64,000 nucleotides of DNA from Climacium dendroides. Taxonomy: Eukaryota; Streptophyta; Bryopsida; Hypnales; Climaciaceae. Each line of letters opens with the position of its first letter. Within the stretch, counting starts at the first letter, position 1. Shown piece by piece: positions 35,504-47,639 of the stretch. The stretch lies in contig OX467091.1 of NCBI GenBank assembly GCA_950106755.1, forward strand, positions 16,881,538 through 16,945,537, in the 5' to 3' direction. The notes beneath the pieces were generated by a model that did not search any database, was not told the DNA's origin, and saw only the letters and a list, made by a program, of their open reading frames with translations. The position numbers and the translations under genes are program-made.

Positions 35504-35547
35504 TAGCATTTTGTACATGTGGGCTTTACTGGAATGTATGTTTCAGT

Positions 35548-35863
35548 ATGTGGGCGTCCTCCATAGCTGCTTCTAACATACTTTTCTTGACAAGGATTTC
35601 AAATTATTGAAACGTTTGCAAAAGAGTAGATGCAAGCACAGAATATTCTCGAAGAGTTGTCTGAACAGTTTTGGAATCAATGACCAGTGAGTCCAGATGA
35701 CGGCTTGCGGAGGCGCGCACATCGATAGGATTTGTACAGTACATGTGTGCTTGGTTGAGTATCCGGTTGAGTATCTGCGCGTCCTCCACCAATAGCTCCT
35801 TCTCCTTTTCTTGACATAGTTTTCAAAATTATTTGGAAATTTTGTCAAGAGTGGGTGCAAGCA
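35548..35863 (+). repeat. Tandem duplication of about 230 bp
   Basis: 'gcgtcctcca' to 'gatgcaagcac' at 35548-35638 recurs diverged at 35778-35863, sharing 'cttttcttgaca' and 'ttcaaa(a)ttatt'. It lies within the large gap of the SUVR3-like pseudogene. Confidence 0.7.
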
Positions 35864-37291
35864 CTCTGACATGTATCTGAATGAAAAGAAACCAATGAAA
35901 ACCAATGAAAGACTCAGGCTTCGGCAATCTTATGCAATCTTGCTGAAATTGAAACATATAATCAGAGAAGAATATCATTGGCATCGCCACTTGATCATGG
36001 CTGTTACTTTGCTAACCGTCACTATCTTGATAATACAGGTGTGCTGACAATTGCGTTCTTGCACAGCAGAATCAAGGTGACGGTGAACCGGAGGACGAGT
36101 GCACCTGTGGTCGCTCAAGCAATGGATGGAACGCGTATAACGACGAGTCCAAGCTACAGCTGCTCAAAGAGAGAGTGAACATATTCTCATCTGAATGTGA
36201 GAATGCCTCCAAGAGCGATTCTTTAGAAAGCATTGCTGATTATGAGCCACTGGTAGAGTCAGATGATGATGGCAACGATGTGGATGAAGTAGGGGCCTCC
36301 TCTGATCTTGGAGTGTGGAGGAGCGTGTAGCTGCAGTGCAGGTTGCTGCCTTCGGGTTACACAACAAGGCCTTTCTGTCCGTGTTGTGGTCATGCGTCAA
36401 AGGCTCACAGGCTGGGGTTTACATGCTGCTCAGCACATCAGCAAAGGATCATTTGTTTGTGAATATGCAGGTATGTTTTGGATCTTACAACGTTTAATTC
36501 TCATTTACATGTGATGGAGAAGGATAACACCGAAAGGTAAGGGATACTATTTGCCTCACTACGAATCATTTAAAACAAAATGTCGGAGTGTGAATTTCGG
36601 GAAATTGTTATAATGCTGTTGAGAGATCTTTGGGTACAAGAGCCAAATCTGCTATCAAATTTTTATGACTTCGCATGAATTTTCTTACGCGATTTCAATG
36701 TGGGAGGTTGTAAGTGACAGTAAACTAGCGCACTTCCATTCGAAGAGTAGTGGCCATTGACATTTCGCCAGTTTGTGGTTACACCTCGTGCTGATAAGTC
36801 CACCCAAACATATGAATGCTGTTGATGAATCGTTGTTAGAGTCACAGGCTTAAACTCCCTCCTTCCCCCATTCCCTTAGCTCGATGAATGGGGGCGTGGC
36901 CTCGTCAAAATTCTCCATCTAGCTTTTTCAACGAACAGGTTGAAACTCAATTCATCAAGCACTGAGAGACACATGAGATTTGCATGGAGAATTTTAAGCT
37001 TGTGAGCATTATAGCTTGCCACCACATTTTTTGTGCTAAGAGAATAGGAACGAATTGCAAGGGAACCCGATGAAATTTAGGTTTCGATGAGTTTGCTGAA
37101 ATCTATAGTTAGGGGTGTTAAGAATGCAAGACTAGACAATTCTCAAACCAGATTCGAATACTTTACATTAGGGCTAGTAATCTCAAAAATGGAAAGGATG
37201 GCGAATCTTGCAGCTGAAGTTGCGCACTTTGACACGTCTATTGAATTACTACTAATATTAAATTCTCTGATTTGCAAATGTGTAGGTGAGT

Positions 37292-38040
37292 TGCTTAGAA
37301 CATCTCCACCGTGACACGTAAGAGGGACACGGGGTGGAAAAGTCCCAGGCCCGGGGTCAATAATTGCCCCACTGTGGCACGGGGCAAGGACACAAAACCA
37401 TTTTTTGGACCCCAGGCGCAAAAGAAAAGACCCCGGGCCCTCAAGTCTTGAGTGCCTGCAAGATGAACACTCAAAATCATTTTTGAAAATTCTTTTTGTG
37501 TCTTGAGATTTTGGCGGCTAGTTAGCATTCAAATTGTGATTAAGCCGGGCCCATGTTGCATGTCACAGTGGGGCTTTTAGAGCATCTCCACTGTGACACA
37601 GGCCAATGCACACGCAAGAATGGCTTTTCTCGTATGCATATTGTCAAGTGGACACGCAAGATTTTAAGAGCCCCACTGTGACACGCATCATGGGCCTGGC
37701 CCAATTACAATTTGAGTGCTAACTAGCTACCAAAATCTCAAGATACAAAAAGAATTTTTAAAAATGGTTTTGAGTGTCCATCTTGCAGGCATTCAAGACT
37801 TGAGGGCCCGGGGTCTTTTATTTTGCGCCTGGGGTCCAAAAAATGGTTTTGTGTCCTTGCCCCGTGTCACAGTGGGGCAATTATTGACCCCAAGCCCGGG
37901 ACTTTTCCACCCCGTGTCCTTCTTGCGAATCATGGTGAAGATGCTCTTAGAATCTTGCGTGCCCGCTTGGCAATATGCACACGAGAAAAGCTATTCTTGC
38001 GTATGCATTGGCCTATGTCACAGTGGAGATGTTCTTATGA
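37292..38040. repeat. Interlocked long inverted repeats (A-B-A'-B')
   Basis: Segment A, about 37295-37574, is the reverse complement of A', about 37666-37945. Segment B, about 37575-37665, is the reverse complement of B', about 37946-38040. The outermost ends, CTTAGAACATCTCCACCGTG and TCACAGTGGAGATGTTCTTA, are inverted copies. Junctions carry the same GAGCATCTCCACTGTGACA motif. A transcript would fold with arms of about 280 bp. It is probably two related foldback MITEs, one inside the other. The open frames here are strand-symmetric artefacts. Confidence 0.88.
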
Positions 38041-38044
38041 CCAT

Positions 38045-38817
38045 GCAATCCCGAGAGCGTCAGAACGACCAGCAAGTCTAGATGTGGGTCAGCGTTATTG
38101 GTTGTGAGGGAATTCATGCACATGGATGCTACCAAAGTAGGAATCGTGCCTTGTGAGAGTTGCGGGTTCAGTGATCCTTAGATTAGTGCTATTCGCCAGG
38201 TGAGATATAAACGAAGGGGAGGAGATGCGGCACATATGGCAGTTGCGGTGGAGTGCTTGGGGATAGTGTTACTGTGCTATTGCAGGACTGTTGCTTGTTT
38301 TGGCACCCTTCCATTTGATAGCGCATAAAGGCATGAACTTGAGATAGGATTGGTGTACTTGATTTATGGATAACCAAGAACTTCAATCTCCTCAATTTTA
38401 GGTTGAAGTTGTCTACTTTCACTTTAGCACACCTTTTTTTCTAATCTAATTACTAAAAAAATACATTGCTCCTTTATCCCAATTCTAATTATTTTTTGCA
38501 AAATTACAATAAGTGGCCCTAATCTCAATAGAACCCATTTCAAGACCAATAATTCTTTTAATTGAATGAAAAAAGACACATTCTTTACTATAATGTGGGC
38601 TTACTTTAGTATTATGATGCCCTTCTTCAAGACCGCATTAATTGAGCATGATTGATCCCAATCCAACCATTTGACATTGAAGTTATGTCTAATAATATGA
38701 AACCAAAGCCTCCATTTATCCCTCACCCCTTGCCCTTCATATAGCTTTGCATATTATTTTCATAAAGAACCTTTGGTTTCACATTACCTAGTTCATTATG
38801 AATGCCCATATGATACC
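38045..38817. other. Intergenic DNA, no gene seen
   Basis: Mixed then AT-rich sequence without recognisable coding or repeat structure beyond short homopolymer runs. Confidence 0.5.
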
Positions 38818-39273
38818 TTAACCCTTAAACGTCAAGGCAGATGTTTGTGTCCGATGGATGACAAAGAATCTCTCTACATAAGACAAAAGTGTAACTATTC
38901 ACCCTCAAAAAATTTTGTGGAAAGGGGAGATCTTCTACAATAGTTTGTCTTGTAATGACTGCTTTTATAGTTTTTAAAGCCAATGCTTCACATGGTCATA
39001 AAAATTGATCATTTTCAAAGTCACCTTGTTGTCCTTTAAGGATTAATCCTTAAATATCGAGGCAAACATTTGGCATCCGATGGATGACAAAGAATCTCTC
39101 CATATAAGACAGAAGTGCAATTATTCATCTTTAGAATTTTGTGTGAAAAAGGGAGACCTCCTATAGTACTTTGACTTCTAGTGAGTACTTTTGCAATTTT
39201 TTAAGCCAATGCTTCACATAGTCATGAAAACTTGATGATTTCCAAGGTCACCTTGTCATCCTTTAAGGATTAG
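38818..39273. mobile_element. Two family Y MITEs head to tail, sharing one TTAA
   Basis: Copy A is 38818-39046 (TTAA-CCCTTAAACG...CCTTTAAGGA-TTAA). Copy B is 39043-39273 (TTAA-TCCTTAAATATCG...CCTTTAAGGA-TTAG). Both contain 'gatgacaaagaatctctc', 'aagtgcaattattca' and 'ttttaagccaatgcttcaca'. The central TTAA at 39043-39046 is shared, as when one copy lands in the target site of another. Confidence 0.88.
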
Positions 39274-39279
39274 GGTAGA

Positions 39280-39958
39280 ACCAACCATAACCGACCAAAT
39301 AAGCAACTGTGGATATGATGTGGTGTACAATAACAAAGCAAATGTTTTCACAAGTGCAGAGATAGAAATGAGAGGGATTACCAGAATTTGGTAATTTTAT
39401 TGCTTAAATTGAAATTACTATGAATTTTGGAAGGCAAAAGTTGGTTTGGACCCATGTTCAATATGTAGACTATTCCAAACCACTCATTTAAGAGACTGCT
39501 TTTTGTTCACTTTGACACTCCAAATCAAGCAGATGTGTCATGAAAAGAATGGAGGAATTGATGGTGGGAAATCAAGAACTCATGTTTGGAAATTAGTCCA
39601 GTCTCTCTTGAATTTCAGCCCCTATTGATTGGTGATGGGGTGGTGGTTCTACTATTAAACGACTTGCTTCCTTCTAAAAGAGCTTACAATTCTAGCAGCA
39701 GTACAAATGGCAACATCTGTCAAAAGCCAAAAGAGATTGAAGAGTCCTCCTTTGACCGCTAAATGGATCACATCATGGTTGCACACATCTGACACAAATA
39801 TCCAACCACTCAGATATGTGCGCATTTCCAAGTCTCTGCAAATTTTCTGTGTAGACAGAGCTCTTCCTCTTCGCACTGTTTTTTGATGATCCAGAGATAG
39901 CATTTCCTTAGTTGTTGAGTATCCGGATTAATCGTGAATCTCGAGCTGGGGGTTGGCG
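39280..39958. other. Intergenic region before the THI5-like gene
   Basis: No coding region is supported. The stretch should contain the promoter and 5' UTR of the gene starting at 39959, but I see no clear TATA box. Confidence 0.45.
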
Positions 39959-42900
39959 ATGGCGCTGAAGGAATTGACTGTGGCCTTGGACTGGACCCCC
40001 AACACCAACCATGTGGGGTTGTACGCAGCGCAAGCTTTGGGGTTGTACGCTGAGCAGGGCCTGGCGATGAAGTTTCTGAGCCCCCATTCGGACAACTACG
40101 AGACCACTCCTGCAGCAAGAGTGGCCAGCAAAGATGCAAGTAAGAAAATTAGCTCACGATTTCACAATTTCAGTCAAGCGACTCTGCTTCCTTGAGTTTC
40201 TCCTCTTTTCAAATTCAGACTTGCTCGATTCTGAACCGGTAGAAATTAGAAGTTGTTGGCTATGGCGAGATGATTCTGGGCCATTCTTATGCTTGTATCA
40301 ATGTACTAGACCCCTCGTAGAATATTCAATTCTTGTTGCCTGAATTAGGCTCCATTATTGGAGCGTATGTCTTGAAGTCTGACAACCCCTGTTGAGTTAT
40401 TGTCGGGCAATTGCGAAGTGCACTCTTTCAATGGATTGTCACGTGTAATGCTTCATTGGTTGTCGTTTTCGTTTTGGGTAGAAATTAGAAGCTGTTTGGC
40501 TATGTCGAGCTGATTCTGGGTCATCTTGTGCAGACTTTTGTATCAATGTACTAGACCCCTCGTCGAAATTTCAATACGCCTTGCCTGAATTTGACTCCAT
40601 CTTGGAGCATAAGTCTTGAAATCTGGCATTCCCTGTTGAATTCTCGCCTTGCAATTGCCAATTGCACTCTTTCAATTCATTGTCACGCCTAATGCTTCAT
40701 AGTCTGTCGTTTACATATGCTTAGAGATTAGAAGTTGTTGGCTATGGCGGACTGATTCTGGGTCATTCTTATGCAGCTTTCGGATTAGGGCCCTCGGAAA
40801 CGCTTTTCAGCTACCACTCTCTGTCCGAGAGGCCGAACTTGGTCGCCATCGCTGCTGTCTTGCAGGAGGATTTGAGCTCCATTGGTAAGAGTTTCCAACT
40901 CTGTATTGATTAACATGGGTAATGATTTTGACCTTTGAAAACTGGTTTTTCAAAGTACCTGTCTCTTTTACCCCCTCATTCCCATCTTCCCATTTCAAAA
41001 TTGGAAGCACTCATCATTGAACATTCTCCTAAACTATTTTGAAACTCATTATTGTTTATAAGGATGTAGACCCCTAATCAACTGTTTCGAAGTTGGTTTT
41101 AATCATCAACTAATAAAACTTTGAACCTTCATAACTTTTGTATACAGCCCCAAAATAACGCAATTCTTGATGCATTGGAATCCTCTTTCACTTTCTAACA
41201 AGAACTTGAAATTAAAGATTCAAGTTTTTTGTGTGCGTCTTCTGCAGCGACGCTGAAGAAGAGTGGAATTTCCCGACCACGAGACCTGGACGGCAAGAGG
41301 TACGCCTCGTACGGGGCACGATACGAAGGCCGCATCGTGCAGAAGATGATCCAGGGCGATGGCGGCAAGGGCGAGTTCCAGGAGCTCGTGCCTGCCAAAC
41401 TGGGCATCTGGAACACGCTGTTGCAAGGCGAAGCGGATGCTACGTGGGTGTTCAGTGGCTGGGAAGGCTGCGCTGCCGCTCTCGCTGGCGTTCAGCTCCA
41501 TGAGTTCAAACTCTCTGACTATGGGTAAGGGTCATGCAGGGATCTCTTTCTTTCAATTCTCTATGTAGCCATTTATGCTGCACTTTCAATAACCACATAA
41601 CATATGGCAGAAATCAAGATTATTATGTAGAATTCCTAAGTTGTTTTGGAAATCTAGCAATTTTTAGCCGAACCAGGAATCTCCAGTACGTGTCATAGTT
41701 CAAGACTTCTGCTCTGAAATTGGAGGCAATTTGGAAAATGAGTTTGAAATCTGTGAGGATTTTGTACTGTCAGAGTTCTAGACTTGTGCATGGAGGCGAT
41801 TTGGAAAATGCGGTTTGAAATCTTTAAGAGGGGCTAGTTCCTAGAGGTTTCTGAGTTCAAGAGTTGTGCTCTTCAGATAAGGCAATATGGGATGCCCAAT
41901 TTGGAATCTGTGAAGGGGGTTAGTTCTTTGAGATGAGATTCTGGTGCTTAGAATCGTGTGGGGTTCTATTTTGAAGCAAATGAAAGAATCAGTTCTCTGA
42001 AATTGTGAAGTTTGACAACCCCTATTTTGAGATGAATTTCTAGGGCCCACAATTGCAGAGATGATAGAATTGCGTGGCTGAAATTGCAAACTCTGGCAAG
42101 CTCTAGTGGGATCAAAGCACCATCCCTCCCGAGTGTGGAGCTTCAGCTGTGACCTGGTTCCTCTCATTGCTTGTGTTTGTGAGAATTTCGTTCTTATGTG
42201 ATTCTCTGTCCTTTCTATGCAGGATACCGTATGGGTACAGTCCTGTGGTGTTTTGCCATCCCGACACCGTCAAGTACGTTTCACTCTTTCCCATCAGAAC
42301 TTTCAATTCGGATTACATGATTAGGTTAAAGCAGCTGGGGTACGTTGCTTCAGGGGTACAAGCACTTGCAACCGCAATTTACAAGTGCATATTCCCATGA
42401 ACCAACTTGCCCTAGTTGCTTACCTCGCGAAAAGAACGGTAGACATCTTCTTTTCGGCTTCCTTTACTGCATGCGTTGTGGGCCTTGTATGTATGGCCTG
42501 TAGTATAAGGAAGCACGAAAGAAATGAAAACAAGAGAAGCGTAGGTTCGCAATGCATATCTCATTGTTACCCTTTGTCACGGAATCCAGTGAAGTTATTT
42601 CCGTAAGCGCCACTGAAAAACACACTGCGAAAATTTTCCCTGTTCTTCACGTCTGGATCTATATCCTTTGGATAAAATTTAAATCTAAAGGCAATTTTCT
42701 CACAGTGTGTTTGCATTGTGCAGAGATTCGGTGGACATGCTTGTGAAGTTTCTGCTTGCAACAGAGAGAGGGTTTGCATGGGCAGCTCTCCAACCGAGTG
42801 CCCAAGTGGCGAATACGTTTTTGGTAAGCTTGACAACCTCCTTGTTTGTTGGCATTACAAGAAGCTCCATAGGTATTTGACCCCCAAGACTCTTTGTTCC

Positions 42901-43990
42901 TTGTATTCAATATTTCACAATTCGTAGAGAACTTTGGTTATGCGAGATCGACTATGGTTGACAAAAAGCAACTTGCTGGCACAGATCGTGAATCTTGATA
43001 AATGCAACTTTTTGACACAAGACTATTAGTTCAGCGTATTTATCATAGCTCAATCTCTAGAGAACTTTGGTTATAGAAGTACTAAATGACCCCAAAAAAT
43101 AACATGCTAGCAGAGACTCTGAATCTTGCCTAATCGTATGACCTCTTTATCACATGGATGATGCACTCGTTGGGTGCCAAACGGTATTCTAGAACCAAAT
43201 CTGCAAAGTTTTCTTGAGCCTAGATCCTTTTCTCTTCATCAGAATCAGAGTTTCAGATTTGTTTCTAGTTGTCACTTGTGGGTGGTGTCAAAGTCAAGAG
43301 TAACGATCTTTCTAAAGTGTCTCACTCATTGAAAATCTAATCGGAGGCCACAATTTTTGTTTAACGGGTAGAGATTGTAAAACCCAGTCTCCAATTCCTC
43401 TCTAGATACAGAGCCAAAAAAGCCCTACTGACCAAGCTCGGCAATTGCAGAACATTTTTTACCACCCTGAGACTTCTTTACTAATGAGCACAGATTGCCA
43501 TGTTCGTTAAAATGTTGTTTTCCGGAGCGCCGAAGTTGTGATGCTCAAATGTTCAGAGCTCTAGAAACTAGGAGTGGTATATATCTGAGGTTGAAACTAT
43601 TGAAACTCCAATTTCACTGAAATCCACCATGTTAACAAATCAGAGGTTTTACAGGAACAAGTGAAGAAAGAGCATCCAGACTTGCCAGAGGAGACCCTCA
43701 CTCCAGAGCTGGTTCACAAGTCCGTGGACTACATGAAGAACTCGTTTCTCCAAGACGGACACTGGGGACGCATGAACCCTGCCGTGTGGGAGGCGTTTCT
43801 GCAGTGGCTACAAAAGGAAGGCTTGCTCACTTCTTACATTCAGTCACGAAAGCCAGTTCCTGGGACGAGTGTCACCTTGGATGAGCTTCGGCAAGGCAAT
43901 GTAGGTTCCCCAATCCCGGAGGGCCAGATTGATCTGGACAAACTCTATACAAACAGGTTTCTCGAGCTTGGAGGACAGCAAAAGAGCTGA
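39959..43990 (+). CDS. THI5/NMT1-like protein (SsuA/THI5 fold)
   Basis: This family includes fungal Thi5, which makes the thiamine pyrimidine HMP-phosphate, and bacterial binding proteins for pyrimidine or sulfonate. Six exons, 39959-40139, 40777-40884, 41248-41524, 42223-42273, 42724-42823 and 43655-43990, join exactly to 350 codons plus stop, close to the fungal length. The N-terminus LTVALDWTPNTNHVGLYAAQ is the family signature. GLGPSETLFSY and TWVFSGWEG (about 160-170) follow. There is no signal or transit peptide, so it is probably cytosolic. I do not see the iron-binding CCCFC motif of yeast Thi5. Plants normally make HMP-P with plastid THIC, so the role here is open: a salvage or binding enzyme is as likely as a synthase. 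Confidence 0.9.
40240..40776 (+). repeat. 240-bp tandem repeats filling intron 1 of the THI5-like gene
   Basis: 'agaaattagaagttgttggc' followed by 'tatggcgagatgattctggg' starts at 40240, 40480 and 40723. The third, partial unit contains the real 3' splice site (TTATGCAG at 40776). The second has GTGCAG at the matching place, a cryptic acceptor. The intron therefore grew by copying its own 3' end. Confidence 0.88.
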
Positions 43991-45091
43991 GAATCTGATC
44001 CTTTGGATGCTCATCCTCCAGCTTGTTGAAAAGAACGACGATGAGTCTAAACCCTAACCCTAAAGCCCTACCGTAAATCCTGAAGGAGAATACATACTCC
44101 CACAATCTTGAGGGTTGCATTCTTGAGGGTTGCATTTAGATTATCATTGCAATGGAGTTGAAAATTAAAGAGACACATTAGTTTGCAAAAAAGGACAAGG
44201 GTATAGTTGATGAAAAAGGTTCAGTTCATTTGTGGAGAAGAAAAATATTGTGTATAATAGTTGAATTCACCCCCCTTGAGTATAACCTCTTTGTGTTCAT
44301 CTCTTTCCTTTGTAAAAAACCTTTTGGAGGGAGGGAGCAATAATTTCTCAATAACTTCAATTCCTTCAAGTATTTTTGATAATCTTGTTATCTACCAACA
44401 ATAATTTTTTCCTATAGTCTACCTTGGGAAGCTATATTTCTTTGTTTTGATGCCATGTAATGTTTGTTTGTTTTCAAAGTAAGTGGACCAAAGTATATGT
44501 AGAATATTCTCTTATTTGCAATTCTTATATAAAAAAGAATTTGTGAATCTAATAAGTTTAAATATGTGCAACAGTCAAAGGTTACCCTAAGGTAACTAAA
44601 TCTAATTGAATGAATCCCTTCAAATTATTGCCTAAAATGTAATCTTACTATTCATAATTCTATTATTTATGAGAATCTAAATTGGTTTTAGAAACAAGTA
44701 TTTTTAGTACTTTGAAAATTCATAGTTTATTCATCTAGTGTTCAATATATGCATAAGAAGAGAATCTAATTCAACAAGATTCAACCAAAAATTAAACAAT
44801 TTAAAATAGGAACATTGCTCAATTGCTTATTTAGACGCATTTAGATGTAGTTACTTTACCTATTTCATGTTCTATTGCAAGGTGTGTTGTGTATTGAAAT
44901 AGAGACACCAAAATTTATCAATGTAATATTTGCATCAATGAACAATTCTTTGTGGAAGAGTTTTTAAATTATTGATGTTAGGGACTACTTTCTTAAACAT
45001 TCATGAACTTGAGATGGAAGAACTACTTCATCTAATGAAATGTTTCATAGATTACAACACCATAATCCTTCTTTGAATTAAAGGATGTTTG
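43991..45091. other. AT-rich intergenic DNA
   Basis: No gene is seen. Telomere-like AACCCTAACCCTAAA lies at about 44048-44065 in the probable 3' UTR of the THI5-like gene. Confidence 0.55.
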
Positions 45092-45193
45092 CACTTGATG
45101 TTAGGAATGATGTTTGCAATGAAAATCCAGTCCAAAAGTAGATCTAAATTCATTCCTAAGACCCTCAGTAACAACACTCATTTACACCAAGTG
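45092..45193. mobile_element. Family Z foldback MITE
   Basis: It starts CACTTGATGTTAGGAATGAT and ends TACACCAAGTG. Interior 'cattcctaagaccctcagta' and 'acaacactc' match the 20243 copy in the same orientation. Confidence 0.75.
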
Positions 45194-45916
45194 TAGACAT
45201 ACCATGACGAGATGAACCCAAGGATGTTATGTAGTTGGATAACATATGTAATGTCAAAACAAGAATTGATATGATATTGTCATGAGCTCCCTTTCATCTC
45301 TGGACCACAAGCTCAAGGGGCATTTACATTTCCTCGATGAATGAGAGATGAAGGCTAATCTTGAGAAGAAACAAGACTCCTAAATTTGCTCTTGCAATTG
45401 TGGACAATGAAGTGCAGACCTCCATGAGTCATACCAGTGAGGCTACAAAATTGGGCATACAGCTAACCACAGATTTGCAGATTGATGAGCTAGTTTTCAT
45501 CGTCACCATCCAGCTCTAGCCCCACAAAGTCTGTTGGTGAAAACAGTAGGCACTGACTTTGGCCTCTACTTGAGAGAGATAGAGTATGTAAATGAGCCTT
45601 CATTTGCAAGTATCAACATTTCACACTTGATTTTACGCCTCAACAGGAGGTGTCCAAATACAATGATTCAAGAAAGAATCAGGAGACGTACCCCAAGATG
45701 TCAGGAGCTCTTTCAACCTTTCAAGAATGTTCTGATGTAATGTTCTGATGTAAAGCCCTCATGTAATTGACAACATATGCGATTCGCAAAACATAAGGTG
45801 ATGTGATTTCGTCATGACCTGCTATATTCTGCACATCATCTGTCATCGACACAAGACCACTTGCAATAATCAACAATGCACAATTGATTATAAACCTGAA
45901 AAGATGGACTTTCGAA
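45194..45916. other. Intergenic, no gene recognised
   Basis: A 68-codon plus-strand frame at 45534-45740 has no known domain. The last part is probably the 3' UTR of the minus-strand zinc transporter. Confidence 0.4.
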
Positions 45917-47538
45917 TCATAATTTCAAGTCCTGAGGGACACTAAGTTCTAACAAATACAAGCTCACCGACATGAGAGCCATGCCAATGAAAACGGACGC
46001 CACAGCTTGTCGTCTTCCCGCATACTCCAGAGCTAGCGGCACCATCTCATGCAACGTGAGAAACGCCATGATCCCACCAACCCCCGCCAACAGACCCTCC
46101 AATACATGATGCGGCATGCTTTGTGGAAACAAAGTGGCAACAATAATGACTCCCAGAGGCTCCGCCAAACCGGAGAACGCCGCTAATTGGAAAGCTTTCC
46201 ATCGACTCTGAGTGGCGAAGTAGATGGGAAGCGCAACAGCCACCCCTTCCGGAATGTTGTGAAGCGCAATCGCCATAGCGAGACTGATGCCCACCCGTAA
46301 TCCTTTCATGGATCCCAGGAAAACTGCAATCCCCTCCGGAAAGTTGTGCAGGCCGATCCCCACGGCCGTGACGATGCCGCTCATAAGCACCTAACACCAA
46401 ATTAGTTAAAAGTGCACACTAAGGTAACCACATTCTAAGCACTAAGCAAACTTACTATTATCAGAATGCTAAGATTCTATTTACTCTTGTTAGCAAATCA
46501 AACAGGAATCCAACACACCAAATAATACAGTAATTAAATACTACATACAGAAGTTACAAGGGTTCAACGTTTTATTCTTAAATGATCTGAAATCGAAACT
46601 AGTTCTGACGTTGAGATGGTTTAGTCTCAAAATGTAATACGAACCCATTGACTATGAAGTGCCGCAATTAGTTAAGTGTTGCAATAGATGTGGTTAACTT
46701 ATATTCTGAACATTACCTTATCTTTCCACGAAGACAACCTTCAACACATCCATTGTGCCTCTAATATGGCGATTCAAGCTAGGGAGTAGACAGCTATCCA
46801 CCCTCATTCCACCCTCATTCCTAACATCTTCTTCCCAATATCGTAGGTGATTACTGTTGTGCGAAAAACAGCTTGATGAGAATTCGAAAGTCATGTGCAT
46901 TTTTGATGAATGTAGGTAAGCGTTGCAATTAGGTGCGGTTACCTTATATTCAAACCATAATAATCTTCCCACATATGCAACCTTCAACAGATCCATTGTA
47001 CTCCTACCATGGTATTAGAGGGGTAGACAGCTATCCACACACATTCCCAACATCTTCTTCCAAATATCGTACATGATCATTGTTCCGCGAATACAGCTTG
47101 ATGGGAATTTGAAAGTCATGTGCATATCAGGGTTACCTGCTTGCGACGCTGGCGCATGAGGAGTTGCGCTTCTTTGGTGACCCCTTTCTTGTTGGCTCCC
47201 CTGTCCATGGCCGCGTTCTGGGACGGGGTTAACGACGGCTCTGGGATCAGAGTGACGATTCCAGCGAACATCATCACTCCGCCGAAGAACCAGAGATTGG
47301 CGCGCGGGAAGCCGATGGCGTTGATGGCGTTGTGCATCAGGTCGTTGAAGGAGAGCGTGAACATGAGCCCTGCGGCCAGGCCTTGCAAAACGCCGAGGCG
47401 CTTGAGGTTAGGAGTGGGTTGCAGGACGACCACGAGGCCGCCAAGAGCTGTGCTGAGCCCGCCCACCATTGTCAGCGCGAGCGCCACCCAGACTTGAGAT
47501 CCGAAGGAAACCACCTCTGCTTCGGATTGGGCTCCCAT
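45917..47538 (-). CDS. ZTP29: ZIP-family zinc transporter, ZTP29-like
   Basis: ZIP proteins move zinc into the cytosol; Arabidopsis ZTP29 is an ER member linked to salt stress. Two exons on the minus strand, 47538-47137 and 46390-45917, join in phase 0 to 291 residues, the usual size for this bacterial-ZupT-like branch. Transmembrane segments include ALALTMVGGLSTALGGLVVV near the N-terminus. The metal site is seen as HNFPEG in TM4 and HNIPEG in TM5. The loop before TM4 (the intron junction) is basic and polar. The conserved ending with LTLHEMVPLALEYAG is intact. Direct repeats fill the intron and the upstream region. Confidence 0.95.
46671..47128. repeat. Two 245-bp tandem units in the ZTP29-like intron
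   Basis: Units start at about 46671 and 46915. Shared blocks are 'aaccttcaaca(c/g)atccattgt', 'gtagacagctatccac' and 'gaaagtcatgtgcat'. The right unit ends at the exon 1 donor, so it makes up the 5' part of the intron as transcribed. Confidence 0.88.
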
Positions 47539-47639
47539 TTTGCATCAATGGCGGGCTCACACGGTGCCCGCCACTTCGACGCTGTGGGCTAGCTCTGGAA
47601 ACCCTAAATTGAAAAACCCACTTTCATTACCAAGAATGA

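Larger units (their letters stand above)
34703..36471 (+). pseudogene. Truncated SUVR3-like SET-domain histone methyltransferase gene
   Basis: SUVR3-type proteins are nuclear SET-domain histone lysine methyltransferases. The first exon (34703 on) has the typical N-terminal LPWLSPEELANLAHTCRAM and RYPWFPLV. It then needs a shift near 34960 to continue as NFEFPASLGWG. The pre-SET part appears at about 36075-36290 (EDECTCGRSS...), and after another shift, or a very short 45-bp intron, as ECGGACSCSAGC. It continues as VTQQGLSV, GWGLHAAQHISKG and FVCEYA, with a donor at 36471. The rest of SET (the NHSC and ELTFSYG region) is not found downstream. The long central gap holds a Stowaway element, telo-box repeats and duplications. 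Loss of half the catalytic domain indicates a pseudogene. Confidence 0.78.

Noticed and set aside
36185..36310. Continuing the acidic pre-SET frame to its stop as a real short protein
   Set aside because: The cysteine-rich SET homology goes on in another frame, so the stop is due to a shift or a missed tiny intron.
37087..38107. Several frames of 75-121 codons
   Set aside because: They mirror each other because the DNA is an inverted repeat.
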